Shown one piece after another: positions 1-11,737 of a DNA stretch of 64,000 nucleotides (positions are counted from its first letter, which is position 1; each line of letters begins with the position of its first letter). The DNA is from Sodiomyces alkalinus F11 (taxonomy: Eukaryota; Ascomycota; Sordariomycetes; Glomerellales; Plectosphaerellaceae). Both the position numbers and the translations under genes were made by a program. The stretch is taken from positions 1,967,691 through 2,031,690 of the forward strand of contig NW_021167085.1 in NCBI RefSeq assembly GCF_003711515.1, read 5' to 3'. The notes beneath the pieces were generated by a model. It made no database searches. It was not told the DNA's origin and was given only the letters and a program-made list of their open reading frames with translations.

Positions 1-1341
1 CAGAGCTCTTCGGGCGTCCTCTCTCGCAGGTGACAATGCCGCCATGGCGATGGCCGCCGAGGGCGAGGGGATGGCAAACGGTACCTGCACCTTCTTGAGC
101 ACTTCCGTGATGGCCTCATGCGCGTACAGCACTCCGAGCCTGCCTTCTGTCAGCGGTGTAACTCAACCTTTCTTTTTTTTTTTTTTTTGGTTCGCCCAGC
201 GACTGCAAGGAACGACAAATGAAGGGACGGTTGTGTCTCTTGAGCGCATCGTCGTACTTACCTCAACCCGGCGAGTCCGTGAGATTTGCTGAGCGTCTGA
301 AGGATCACTAGATGAGGGAACTCTTCCATGAGTGATACGGCCGAGCTCCTTTCTGCGCCGGCGGCGAAGTCGATGTATGCCTCATCGACGACGAGCAAGC
401 CCTTGAGTGCTGTCGAACAAACGCGCCACCCTCGTCAGCACTAAAATGTCTCGCCAGGCAATTAATCAATGGATTCCGGGGGTCTGCCTCACCTCCGCTC
501 TCCAAGATCTTTCTTATGCTCGTCAGCGGGATCAAAGTCCCTGTGGGGTTACCGGGCGAGGCGAGGAACGTCAGCTTGACGTTGTTCTCTCTCAAAATGC
601 CAATGACCTAGAAACACGACAGAGGAAAAAGCGGCAAGCGAATCAGTAACGAACATCCTCAAACGACCCATTTGGTCTATACTTCAAGGGTTTTTTCTTT
701 TTTTCTTTTTCGTGAACACACCTCGTCCTCGTCCAGATAAAAGTCACCGCCATCAAGTCGGAGCCAGGACGTAAGCACGCGAACCTCGTCCAGCTGAGCC
801 CGCATGGCATAGAGGGGGAAGGTCGGCGGCGTGATGAGAATGGCGTCTCGAGAGGGAACGCAGGTAGCACGTATCAACGTGTCTACCAGATCAGAAGAAC
901 CCACGCCGAAGGTGATCTTGCCAGCCCAGTAGGCCGGCAAGCCTCTGGACGCCGCCAACTGTTTCTTCAGACTCAGGAGCGAAGCGGACGGATACCGATG
1001 CAGGCCCAGGGAGTTTGAGAGCGCCAACACAGCGGCATCATCGTCGCCTGTCCCCTTTCCCTTTGGTGCCGTGTCCCACTGATTCCATTGACTGGCTGCC
1101 AGACATGAACCGAGAGCGCTCTCGTTGGCATCCAGCAGGATGCCTTTTCGTGCTTGGCCATCGTCGATTGTGGGTGATACGAAGGCCTAGTACAAGTACC
1201 TAGAATGAGAAATGGCTTTTGCGAAAGAGTATGTCGGGCCGGGATGGAAGATGATGGACTTGCCTTCATCTTGAGGATGTGTGGCCGGATAAAGTCAGCC
1301 AAGTTTGGCTGAGACCCGACAGGAAACGCATATGAGCCCAT
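1..1341 (-). CDS. HisC-like (histidinol-phosphate type) PLP aminotransferase, 3' end outside window
   Basis: Class I/II pyridoxal-phosphate aminotransferase resembling histidinol-phosphate aminotransferase. Five exons on the minus strand: 1341-1264, 1186-722, 607-493, 409-262 and 139 to the window edge, all phase-consistent. Visible motifs are ILLDANES near the N-terminus, SPGNPTGTL (substrate/PLP loop), [10 protein letters not shown] (PLP-contacting Asp and Tyr) and [12 protein letters not shown], which holds the Schiff-base Lys. The first intron (1263-1187) appears to be a GC-AG intron with donor AAG/GCAAGT. The ATG at 1341 is the only Met start in this frame. The N-terminus is unlike the strongly conserved HIS5 start of most ascomycetes, so this may be a divergent paralogue rather than the biosynthetic enzyme. 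The C-terminus lies beyond the window. It faces away from the monooxygenase at 2584. Confidence 0.85.
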
Positions 1342-2583
1342 CCTCTCTCGTTGCCTACTCCTTCCTGGTGCGTCTACTAACAAAGACGATGGGGTCAACT
1401 GGTAAAGAGATCCAACCAGCTCTGGAGATGCTGATGAAAGATGAACTTAGCGAGGCTTCGCGTCTGTAGGGGCGGGCCGGCCGCAGTTACAGGGACACAT
1501 GCGATCTATATCTTCGCGTCGCGACTTCAGTCCGACTTGGCACGCGAAACGTCACTTTTGTTGTTCTCACACGTCGAATACCATGACTTTACTTTGTTCG
1601 ATGGACTCCGTCGGCTCGAACCTAGCTACCTGAGACTGTTTAATGACTCCCCCCAGGCACCTATACAGCGTGGATCAGCCCTCTCAATATCATGACCTCA
1701 TTCAATTCGGTACCCAGAGGCCCAATTTCTCCTTTTCTTCTTTTTTCTTCCTTTTTTTCTTCCCCTTATCCTCCGACGCAAGTTGTGGACGGTGATCCCG
1801 GTTCTCTCTCGTACATATGTATGAGACTTCCAACCTTTGAGCAGAGAGTAAAATCGTTGGAGGGCCAATGATTTACAAAGCTGGATTCACCGCTTGAGGT
1901 CATAGGCGCATTTGGCAATATTCCAGTTCAATCAAATGCTGGCTCAGTCTGCCATTGCTAGGGGCCTCGAGGTTATTTGAGACAGGTCATCCAGAACTGT
2001 CTTAGCTAATTTCTTCGAGAACCCCACACAGTATTCGAACACGGATTGAGGACATACGCCTCGACATACCCGGTGGAAATATTGGTTTCTGTCCAGCTGG
2101 GAGCGGGACGAGCATCCTAACTCCGTTTGTCTGGCGTACAGGATCTTCGCCTTGTCATTCAAAGACATGGCGGCGGTCGTATTACGTACACCACAATTAC
2201 CGACGATCTTGATTGTGATTTACGCAATGTGCAAGACACGGTGACAGGTCCATCAGGCCGAGACGACCAGTGAGACAAGACTCCGGAATCACAGAACGGG
2301 CGGTGAATTTCGAACGGGAAAGACATCCGAGCTGAGACCTTGACCCGACTCACCCGGATTTTGAAGCGTAAGGGAGCTAGAGAAACAGGACGGGAAGAGA
2401 ACCGTCCGTAGAACTACGAACCCACCGCCGTCGTCCCCCGTCCGATATGGGGTGGGGTGTTCCATATGAAGGAAGCGGTCTGGTGGGAAGGCGACGAATC
2501 CCATCGCTAATCCACCCGCATTGTTGGTGACATCCAGCGTAGTCTGGAGAGTCGATACACCTTAGTGTTCAAGCAGAAGAAGT
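1342..2583. other. Intergenic, divergent promoter region
   Basis: About 1.2 kb between the minus-strand aminotransferase and the plus-strand monooxygenase. It contains a pyrimidine-rich tract around 1730-1770 and no frame with a recognisable protein. It presumably holds the promoters of both divergent genes, but I see no defined site. Confidence 0.5.
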
Positions 2584-4097
2584 ATGGCGAAAATTAACCC
2601 AGCAACACAGGTGAACCATCCACCCGTGCTGATTATTGGCGCCGGTATCGCGGGTCTGGTCTTTGCTCAAGGACTTCGAAAGGTAGCTACTACTCCAGCA
2701 TCAAGCAGACGACGGCTTGAAGTATGCGCGCCGCAATAGGTAGTTGAGACTGACTACCGAGGGAACTAGCACTCTATTCCATTTCTCGTCTTCGAGCGTG
2801 ACACTGCAGCCAACAGCCGTCTGCAAGGATGGGCTCTAACAATACACTTCGCCCTTGGTCGACTCCTGTCCATGCTTCCAGACGACATCCTCCAGAGGCT
2901 AGACGACACGCAGGTCGATCCGCGCCTGTCTTGCGATAAGAGCCACTCCGTCTTCATCAACCTCGAGACTTGCGAGTACAAGTGGAAGCTCCCCCCGGGG
3001 TACGGCACTCGAAAGAGACTATCACGGGACCGGTTCCGGCAACTGCTCCTTTCGGGGCTGGAGGAGAGTAAGACTCTCCTCTGGGGCAAGGAGTTCGTCG
3101 GTTTCGACGTTGACGAGAGCGGGCTCCCCCTGGCGCGTTTCGCCGACGGGACGCAGTACAAAGGCTGCCTGCTCGTCGGCGCTGACGGTTCCTCTTCCCG
3201 CATCCGGGGCCGGCTATACGACCTGCAGGCAGCTCCAACGAGACCCTTGCCCGTCATGTTCTTGGGTACTTCGGTGGTGGTGCGCGAACCGTATATCGCC
3301 GCCCTCCGCGCCCTCGACCCGACCCTCTTTCAGGGCTGCCAGCCTCGAACACGCACGTGGATGTGGTTCTCCGTCATGGAGTCCCCTGACATCAACGGCA
3401 CAGCGTCCCGGCCACCTGAGGAGCGTCTCTGGAAGATCCAGCTCTGTCTGTCGTGGCTCACGTCCGCCGCGGAGGACGCCGAGCAACAGGGTGGAGACTC
3501 GTCAGCCCCGGACCTGTCCACCGACGCCGCACGCATACGCGTGATGCGCCAGAAGGCCGCCGACTTCGATCCGCGTATTGCCAGCGTGTTCAGAGACGCC
3601 ATCCCCGACGATCACGGCCCCGTGCTCAAGCTTCGTCTCTTCGACTGGCATATCCCCTCCCCGTCCACCGGTACTCTGGGTGCTGTCACCCTCGTTGGAG
3701 ATGCAGCGCACACCATGTCCATGTGTATGTTATTTCTCGCCCCATCTTGCCCCTGGTTTGGTTCCCTCATCTCGCCTCCGGCTGCGTGTTTATTGTGAGT
3801 TCCCATGTCGTGTTCTGACATTTTCCTTCGGTGGCAGATAGGGGAGAAGGATTCAACCACGCCATCCTGGATGCCTATCACCTGTGTCAGACTGCCCGGG
3901 AAATCTCCAACGCGGCCGGGACTGAAGATGGCAGATGGCTGGAGGTCAGGGAGAAAGCCATTCGCGATTATGAAGGCGAGACGAGAGCTCGAGGCGAGGT
4001 AGCAGTTGCTATGTGTCGGGCATCGTGCTTGGAGGTGCATTACTGGGACAAGCTGTCGGAGAATAGCATCGTGCGTCGTACTGGACATTACGCATAA
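2584..4097 (+). CDS. FAD-dependent monooxygenase (aromatic hydroxylase type)
   Basis: Group A flavoprotein monooxygenase of the salicylate/p-hydroxybenzoate hydroxylase family, about 437 residues. Exons 2584-2682, 2770-3724 and 3838-4097, joined in phase by GT-AG introns. The N-terminal Rossmann fold shows GAGIAGL at about residue 19 and VFERD at the end of the second strand. The DG motif VGADGSSSRIR lies near residue 168 and the GD motif VGDAAHTMS near residue 340, just before intron 2. Such enzymes hydroxylate or epoxidise aromatic and polyketide substrates using NAD(P)H and O2; the substrate cannot be read here. It has no signal peptide and is of normal family length. Its neighbours are an aminotransferase and a glycosyltransferase, which would fit a tailoring role. 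Confidence 0.9.
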
Positions 4098-4280
4098 GCC
4101 AACGTAGCTGCTTTAGTGGACGATGAGAGAGAGAGATGTAAATGCAAAATGTAAATGAACACGAAACAATGCGTCTCTCATGCCTTTCCTTTTTGGCGGT
4201 TCTTTGTGCTCTCCAGACCATTCGGACTTGGGCTTCCACTGTGCAGTCTCGAATGTGCTTGTCCAAAACAACTCCTGTCT

Positions 4281-6576
4281 TCACGGGCAGTACGTCCGCA
4301 AGAAGTCGCTCAATCCTCTCGAGCCATGTCCGCCCGGGGACCAGCACGCGCCCAATTCCTCCGCCAGACGCCGCGCCTTCTCACGCTTCTTCTCTCCTTC
4401 CGGGCCGAACGCTTCGTCAAGAACACGGTTGAACTCGGCTCTGGCCGCGTCGCGATCGTGGCCATGGCTGCGACCCGTTGCGAGAACCGGCCTCCTACCG
4501 GCGTCGCCGCTTCTCACCTCCCGAAGCTCCCAGCCTATCTCCAGGCTTTGGACGACATGACAGGTGCTGTCAGCCTGGTCGACAGGAAACGGCCAACAAA
4601 TCCTGTCAGGAGGCTTTTTGTTAGTGGCTGCGGAAAGAGAAAAAGCGCATGGCACTGTTGTAGTCCTCCGCTATACTCACATCGGGACAGACTGGGTTGC
4701 AGCCTCCAGTGTGCTGCCTGGACCGCCGTGTGTAAGGAACACGCCACACGCCTAGAGTATAACAACGGATGAGTTCCAGCTCTGGGCTTAAGGGCAGCTT
4801 GCATACGGGAGAGACGAGGTCCAAAGGATAAGGGTTAATCAGGGCTATGCGTGCTACCTCGCACCTTGTGGGATAGTATGGACTGCTGGGGGGCCCAGTT
4901 GATAAAGAGGTTCAGCCTGGGGTCCCCGAACATTGCTATCAAGTCCCTGATAACAGCCTCCGGGCACCGGGCATGAGCCAGAATCTAAAGTTAGAAAACG
5001 GGGTCATTAGTATTCTAAAGCGTCAGAAGGGCGTATACACAGGACCAGTCAACGTGACATGAGGCAACAGTTATCCTACATAGGGGATGTCTTTAGCCTT
5101 CAGAGACATGAGAAGGTCGTAGAGTCGCTCGGTGGAAGACGGCCTTGCAGGAAGGCAATAGTAAGTCAGCAGCTTCGAGTCTTCAACGAGGTTTCGGGAC
5201 GAGACAGCAAAAGAACAGTTCAAAGTGGGAGGGTCTAAACACACCAATGCTCACTCCCAAAGCTGATGTACATTAAGCTCCTTGCACCACGCTCAGTTGC
5301 AATGCGGTCGAGGAAGGTCATGGTTGCTTCGAAAGACTCGGTAGGCATGCTAAGTTGTTCTGCCGCGAGACACTGACTATTGAAGTCGGCGCTGCCGTCA
5401 ATCAAAGGAAGCAGAGGTCCCAGGTGAAAAGCCGGGCGTCCGCGTATCGAGTTGACATAGGCCTTGAACTCTCTTAAACATTCCTCCCTGTCGTAGGAAA
5501 CGGACCATGTTGTGACGAACCCGTCAGCGTCGTGCACGAACCTGGGAGGGAATAACAGTTAGAAATGACCTGTAGCTGTTGCCAAGCTTCCATTATCAGG
5601 AGCCCTTCAAGAACGTACTTCGCCACTCTCGAGATCTTGTCCCAAATGTTCTCTTTCACTGCCAGATTCAGCTCCTCTGGCTGGAACTCCCAGTCATACA
5701 TAGGAGCAATTCCAGGTAGCTTGATAATGTTCCCTGCGGTCTCAAGACGCTGAACTTGCGCCGTCGTGACCTTGCCATCATAAAAGTCGCGGAGAGCGTC
5801 GCCCATCGGCCCGCATTCAGGAGGTCCCGCGAACCGAAGTAGTGAGAGTGGTGACATGCTCATCCACTGGAGAATGGGAGGGGACGGCTTGAAGTCCCTC
5901 ACGACATCGAACCAGGTGTACTGGAAGCCCTGCGAGAACGTTGTCGATAAGCTTGCCGCACAGAGAACTGAGCTGAGGGGATCCTTAACAGCGGGCGGCA
6001 TTTGAGAAGGCTGGGCAAGGAAGCTTGCAGCTTACATCGAGCAAAACCAGCAGAGGACGAGGAACGGGCGGGAAAACCGCGCCGGTCCTGTGACAGTGCA
6101 TAGGTGTTTCGTCAAAGGCACATTTCCAAACTCGCCGGAAGCCTAGCTTCATTTCAAGCTCCGATTTTTCGCCAACTAACTCTCCAACGGCCAGGAGTCT
6201 GGCCATATTGAAGTGGTAGATCAGCCCCCGTGCACAGTATTTCCCATACCTTTGCTTGTAGGTGGGGAGTAGGAGACGAGTAGCTCATGGGCCTACCTGA
6301 TAACGCCGGGACAGGGTTCGTCCGCATCGGTTTGGTACCGGCGTAGCTCGCGGGCAAGCTTGTCGTAGATATCTCCGACGTTGGCGACGAGGAAAGATAT
6401 GATAACCGGCTGCCTTGATGCGATCTTGGAAGCAAGAAGACAGAGAGGACGCAAGTGGCCTGCATGATGGAACGTTTCATCAGGATATCTGCCTTCTCCC
6501 AGGAACTGTGTACGAGGACGACAAAGGCCACATAGGGAGGAGACGCACTCATTCCCGGCTTGGCCGAGAAAACCAT
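4281..6576 (-). CDS. UDP-glycosyltransferase (GT1 type), nine exons
   Basis: Family 1 UDP-sugar glycosyltransferase of about 560 residues. Exons (minus): 6576-6498, 6459-6297, 6249-6036, 5983-5619, 5541-5245, 5143-5080, 4984-4865, 4751-4681, 4602-4281. The N-terminal acceptor domain shows HLRPLCLLASKIA. The C-terminal donor domain shows LMYISFGSEHWPSS, INWAPQQSILSHK, GVFLTHGGPGSTLEA and MICWPFPVDQADS, the sugar-nucleotide signature with its HGG and final D-Q pair. Eight joins are phase-consistent; seven use GT-AG. The exception is the first: joining at 6498/6459 restores the SSWGHLRP family motif but has no GT donor, while a weak GTTCCT donor after 6507 keeps the frame and loses Trp-Gly. In-frame ATGs at 6591, 6576 and 6552 are possible starts. 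Convergent with the monooxygenase, with only 183 bp between stops. Confidence 0.85.
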
Positions 6577-6591
6577 GTGAGTCTGCCTCAT

Positions 6592-7964
6592 CACAGCGAA
6601 GGTGTCGAAATGCAGTATGAATCGAAAAAGTGCGATAGATCTCTGGTGATTTACGGGTTCTCTTTGAAATTTAGTAGAATAGAGTGCATTGATTGCCGAT
6701 GCTGTTCCAATTCCGTTGTCAATACTGTCTCCAAATGCTGTTGTATACGACTTATATGCAAGTGGACCTGCTGTGGTGATAGAGACAGAGGCAGCTAGCT
6801 CTCCTGGCTGAGCGCTGGAGAGGAGGCCGACCAACATATGCATGATATTTCTTCTGGGTCCCTCCAACAAGAACGACGGTACCCACTGGTGATGTTCAGG
6901 CAAGCTGCGTTACTAGAGCATGCATGCAGCATGCTCAGAGGGGGCCCGCAGCGGTCGCAGCGGTGTGTAGCTAACACCTTCCTCTGCAGAGGGTTTCAGC
7001 AAGGGACGAAAACGGTCCGTCTCACGGCCCCTGTCCTGGGTGTGGATACTACTCAGTAGAAGCCGATCATAAATCACCATTCTCGACACAGCGGACGGAC
7101 GTGTACGACAGAGGACGGGAAAATCTGTAGCCGTAGCCGTCAGCGGAGACCTCGTCCCGGGCGGAGAGGGCATAGCAGCTCGCGCAGCGTGAGAAAAATG
7201 CCGCCGCGATGACCCCATGACATCGTAAGATATTCCGACTCGGACGTTGCCAATATACGAATAAGTTGGCGGCATTGGGCATCCAAGCCTAACTAGCCGT
7301 AGAGCCCAGAGACGCTGCTTCCCTGACGCCTGCCCCTCGAGGGCGCTGAAGTGCAGTCATGCTGACAAGAGTGGACACCGAATCGCTCGAACCTGGTTGA
7401 GGACAGCACTCGCTCCTCCTGAGTGCTGAGTGGATATGATAATGCAGACTCGCTACCTATTCTTGTGTTGAGGGTAATTCGATTTTCACGAGAGGTCGAG
7501 TAGATTTTAGATGAACTGAACCGTCTTAGCTAATCATGATGTACTGGGGTACATCCAAACCCGCAACTCTCCCAAGACTGTATCAAGTCGTGGATACTTA
7601 TCGTGGATACTTGGACTCCTCTATGACGTACAAGGTGTTTCTTTGTCCAGAAAACGTCAATCCACGAACACAGATACATGATATGGGGACGGACTCGGGG
7701 AAGAGGAACGGGTAAGAGCGAGGGGATGATGTAGTGACGTAACTAAGGTACCTTACCTTAGGTACGGTGGGAGAGCTCAGATAACGGAGTTTAAAGGAGA
7801 CGGCGTTCGGCATTTATTAACACTTGATACCATCTTTCTCTGCTTCACGAAACACTCAACAGTAACGAGAATTGAGTTTCCAATTCTAATCCAATCAGCT
7901 TTTACACTGCCACTCCTCTTCCCTTTCTCAGCTCATTTCATCTTACACCCACTACCACATCACC
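6592..7964. other. Intergenic stretch
   Basis: About 1.4 kb upstream of both the glycosyltransferase (-) and the small gene at 7965 (+). Long open frames on the minus strand to about 6900 carry no family resemblance. A partly palindromic GGTACCTTACC block lies at 7743-7765, a motif type that recurs elsewhere in the window. Confidence 0.5.
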
Positions 7965-8535
7965 ATGTCTGGCTACTCGAACGTTGGTAACTCCCAGGTC
8001 TATGAGGCCGGCGACCAGAGACAAGTCAAGGCGTCCGAAATGCAAGAAGCCGACAGGTACAACGAAGGCCAGCCTCACTCCCACAAGAGCCTCGATTCGA
8101 GTACGTGACACGACCATGCCACCCTACGAGAGAAGATGGGAAGCATTACCATTCCTTTGAAGGCCAGGTTCACTGACATATTTTCAGAGGATGAGCGAAC
8201 CATTGCCAACAAGCTAGCAGCAGCAGAGGTAAGCAACATCCCACAACGCCGCGGGAAGACCCATTCCCGCCTTCGGTTATACTGAACTGACACTCAAAAA
8301 ACCACGACACAGAAGAAGGACGAAGACCGTGAAGACCCCGAAACCAAGATGTCGAAGCGGGATCCAACTCTACCGGTATGACAGGCATTGTTCCCCTGAC
8401 CGTACAAGCTCGCGTCTGACAATCAGTGTCCTCCAGGCGAAGATGCACGGCAACGACCCGTCTAAAGGCGCAAAGATAGATGCGGAATTGGCCGCAGAGG
8501 AGGAAGCCGAATTGAAGCGGAAGGGCAGGGCGTGA
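7965..8535 (+). CDS. Small conserved hydrophilic fungal protein
   Basis: Protein of about 112 residues from four exons: 7965-8100, 8188-8228, 8313-8375 and 8437-8535, all joined in phase by GT-AG introns. It is rich in Lys, Glu, Asp and Ala, with no Cys, no signal peptide and no hydrophobic segment, so it is probably soluble and largely disordered or helical. It starts MSGYSNVGNSQVYEAGDQR and ends in an Asp/Glu/Lys-rich helix around DPSKGAKIDAELAAEEEAE. I recognise this as a small protein widespread in filamentous ascomycetes without an assigned function. The dense intron structure and clean phase support a real gene. Confidence 0.85.
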
Positions 8536-9547
8536 GGGCAGGACAGAACACAGCTGTCAGGTCATGGACCATTGTAATATGTGAATTGATACAATATTGA
8601 TGAGGGCATCCCAAGATCGATACAGCAAGATATCGGCTCGAGGCAGCATTCCTATGGTGCAGAAAGTCTGGGTCGTAAACATTTGTTGAGACGAGCTAAG
8701 GTCAGTACTAGGTGCTCAGGAAAGACATGTTGGGAGTGCATCGATGTAAAAACGATTCTTTTCGTCATTATTTTAGGGCGACTAGCTATCAATTATTGAC
8801 GCCTCAAAACAGCTTGCTCTTGTAGCCTCAGACAGATTTCAGTTTGTAAAAACTCTTCGAACCTAAGAACAGTCAGTGCCTGGTCATATGCGTTGCTAGA
8901 TGCCATGTCTGGGAACATAAAGTAACAACATAAAGCGTCAGAATATGTAAGAATTGAATATCATATATTCACATGATATAGCTACTCCGGCGAAAGAGAG
9001 CCATCAAGTGGAATCAATCGCAAATTACATCATCATACGCGAGCAAGAAAAAGAGGGAAGAAGTCTTCACAAACCTTTTCAGAGCGGCTTCGCTATTTTG
9101 GTCAATCCGATTGACCTGATCTGTCTATCAACCAGGCAGAGTGATAGAAAGAATGGGAAGAAGAAGAGAGCTGAACGGGAGGGAGTAGGGCAGGTCATAT
9201 AGAAGAAGAAAAGCTCTCCCTGAAGCCAAAGAGCGGGTCTGGATGGGGACACGGTAGAACCTCGGCATAGTACCTGACCCCACCTGACGGTGAGCCTGTT
9301 TGATGGTCCGTGCCACCAGCCACTTTAGGGCCTGGATTGAATTTCGTCCGCACAAGTTACACCTGCCAAAAAGTTGTCGATTGGTGTGCAGCTCCTCAAG
9401 CCCAAGTCCCCGACAATCAACACACACCACCAAGCACTTGATCGTCTTCGGGTAAGCAATCAACAACACCTGAACACGCTTTCGATCTTGTAATATAATA
9501 TCATCAACGATTCTGACAAAACACCCCCTTCTAGATCGACAATAAAA
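8536..9547. other. Intergenic stretch and 5' UTR of eL14
   Basis: About 1 kb with no recognisable protein. Near its right end a probable 5' UTR intron of the eL14 gene can be read: donor GGTAAGC at 9452, branch-like TTCTGAC, and acceptor CTAG at 9531-9534, 13 bp before the ATG. Confidence 0.5.
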
Positions 9548-10096
9548 ATGGGTGACGCTACCATCGAGGGATCCCAGTGGCGCCTGGTTGAGGTCGGCCG
9601 CGTCGTCCTCATCCAGGACGGCCACCCATGCGCCGGTCGTCTGGCCGCCATCGTCGAGATCATCGACCACAAGCGCGTACGTTGAACATATTTGCGTCCT
9701 GGGGGTTCTCCAATTCGGGCATCTTTCGTGTGGTCGCTTTGTTGGAATTGCACCGATATTGACACACGCTCTCGCACACAGGTCCTGGTCGAGGGCCCCT
9801 CCTCAAACCCCGATCTCGTCGTTCCCCGTCAATCGCTTCCCCTCGCCTCTGCCCTCCTCTCCTCCCTCGTTGTCGACAGACTTCCCCGTGGCGTCCGCCA
9901 TGCAGCCCTCAAGAAGTTCTGGCAGGAGGCCAACATCGACGAGAAGTGGAAGCAGACCAACTGGTACAAGCGCCGGACTCAGATCGAGCGGAGGAAGAAC
10001 CTTACCGACTTCGACCGCTTCAAGGTGATGCGCCTCAAGAAGCAGCGCCGCTTCGCCGAACGCACCGAGCTGGCTAAGATCAAGGCCTCGGCGTAA
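9548..10096 (+). CDS. RPL14: 60S ribosomal protein eL14
   Basis: Cytosolic large-subunit ribosomal protein eL14, 147 residues. Two exons: 9548-9676 and 9782-10096, split in phase 0 after DHKR, a usual place in fungi. The N-terminal half contains the SH3-like region ([20 protein letters not shown], then VEIIDHKR and VLVEGP). The C-terminal half is basic and helical ([20 protein letters not shown], ending LAKIKASA). Length and motif order match the family. An intron in the 5' leader is likely (9452-9534). Codons are strongly C/G-ending in the third position, as expected for a highly expressed gene. Confidence 0.97.
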
Positions 10097-10931
10097 AGAA
10101 AACAAAAAGGGACTGCCGCTACGAGGTCCTAAAACGAAATCGTGGTAAAACTGGCGAGTCGACTGCCCTGGGCAAATGGTTGGTTCGCTTTAGAGCGTGG
10201 ACAACATGGGAACCTGGAATGGTCTGCATCACAACAACAACGGCGGCATAAGGCTTCTGCTGCGTTTTTTTCTCTCTTCTTTTCCTCCGCACTGGAAGGG
10301 GTGTATGTCACAATCATCACCAGGATGACCGGCGTCGATACGGAAAGAGGAAAAAGAAATGAATACTTCATGGCAACCAGTGAGGGAGACTCGGTATTCT
10401 GGGGATTCCCCATAGCGGCCCAGGCGAAAATACTACCTTGTAAAATGCCGTGATATTGTAATTCCTGGAGCGTTCTGATTTCTATGATTTCTATTAAATT
10501 ACTACTACATGACCCATTGACCGCAGCCTCGTCCTGTCGTCGACAAGGGCCGGTTGGTATCGCGAAAGTGACCCCCCACTTGTTCCATGTGGAAGTTGCG
10601 GAGAATAAGTGATTACTAAGCAGACTTAGTAAGCGGGGTCTGCTGCCAAACCCTAGAATTTCGTTCTTTCCTGAGCATCACCACAGCGGCTTGTGAACAA
10701 AACAGTGATAACAAGGGACGATCGTTTGACATTGAATCTCGGTAAGTCAATCCTGCGAAACGCACGTTCGAAGTATCCCGGAACATACTTTGTAGCTGCG
10801 GGAATTCACATGTCTGTGCCATTTCTCGCTCCACACAAAGGAACCCACCAAATCAAATCATTGCGCCCTCCCCCGCGATCTCACAAATCTGACTGACTCC
10901 TCACGTACCACCATTTATTAGTTGAGACAAG
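10097..10931. other. Intergenic stretch
   Basis: Holds the 3' UTR of eL14 and the promoter and leader of the NAC alpha gene. No protein, RNA gene or repeat is recognisable. Confidence 0.5.
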
Positions 10932-11737
10932 ATGGCGAACCCCCGTATTGAAGAACTCCCCGAGGAGGACCCCAAGAAGGCCCAGGTTGAGGAGGTTGGC
11001 TCCGATTCCGAATCCGAGTCTGAAGCCGAGGGTGAGGGCGAGGCCCAGGGTATTCCTTCCGGCAGCTCGACCACCGTTATCCAGTCCCGCAACGAGAAGA
11101 AGGCCCGCAAGCTCCTTGAGAAGCTGCACCTGACCCGAGTCCAGGGCATCACCCGTGTCACTCTCCGCCGCCCCAAGAACGTGAGTACATAGCCTACTGG
11201 CGTAGTACTTGTCTGGGAAAGACAACTACGTGGTGAATGCGCACCACGGTTGCTAATTATCGGGTGGGACAATCAGATCCTCTTCGTCATCAACAACCCC
11301 GAGGTCTACAAGTCGCCTAACAGCAACACTTACATGTGAGACTTTTTCCTTTTCTCCCCCGCCTTGGTGTATTTTTGCGCTCAGATGCTGATACCCCACC
11401 CCCACCTCTCAGCGTCTTTGGTGAGGCCAAGATCGAGGACCTCAACGCCTCCGCCCAGGCGGCTGCCGCTCAGCAGCTCGCCGCCGCCGGTAACGCCGAG
11501 CACGATCACGCTGGCCACAGCCACGGCGAGCCCAGCAAGGCCGCCGCTCCGGAGGCCAAGAAGGAGGAAGAGGAAGAAGACGAAGAGGATGACGAGGATG
11601 TAGATGCCACGGGCATTGAGGAGAAGGACATTGAGCTCGTTATGAACCAGGCGAGCGTCTCTCGGAAGAAGGCCATCAAGGCGCTGAAGGAAAACGACAA
11701 TGATATTGTCAACTCCATCATGGCATTGAGTATCTAA
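10932..11737 (+). CDS. EGD2: Nascent polypeptide-associated complex subunit alpha
   Basis: NAC alpha, 210 residues, which pairs with NAC beta at the ribosomal exit tunnel to shield nascent chains. Exons 10932-11180, 11277-11335 and 11413-11737, all phase-consistent. The order is an acidic N-terminus (residues about 1-45), the NAC domain with [40 protein letters not shown] and [10 protein letters not shown], an Ala- and then Glu/Asp-rich linker, and a C-terminal UBA domain ([19 protein letters not shown], ending [10 protein letters not shown]). Domain order and length are typical of fungal EGD2. Codon use is strongly biased, as in the neighbouring ribosomal gene. Confidence 0.97.

Noticed and set aside
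1342..1398. Upstream extension of the HisC-like first exon
   Set aside because: The frame is open to 1398 but contains no ATG; the first Met is at 1341.
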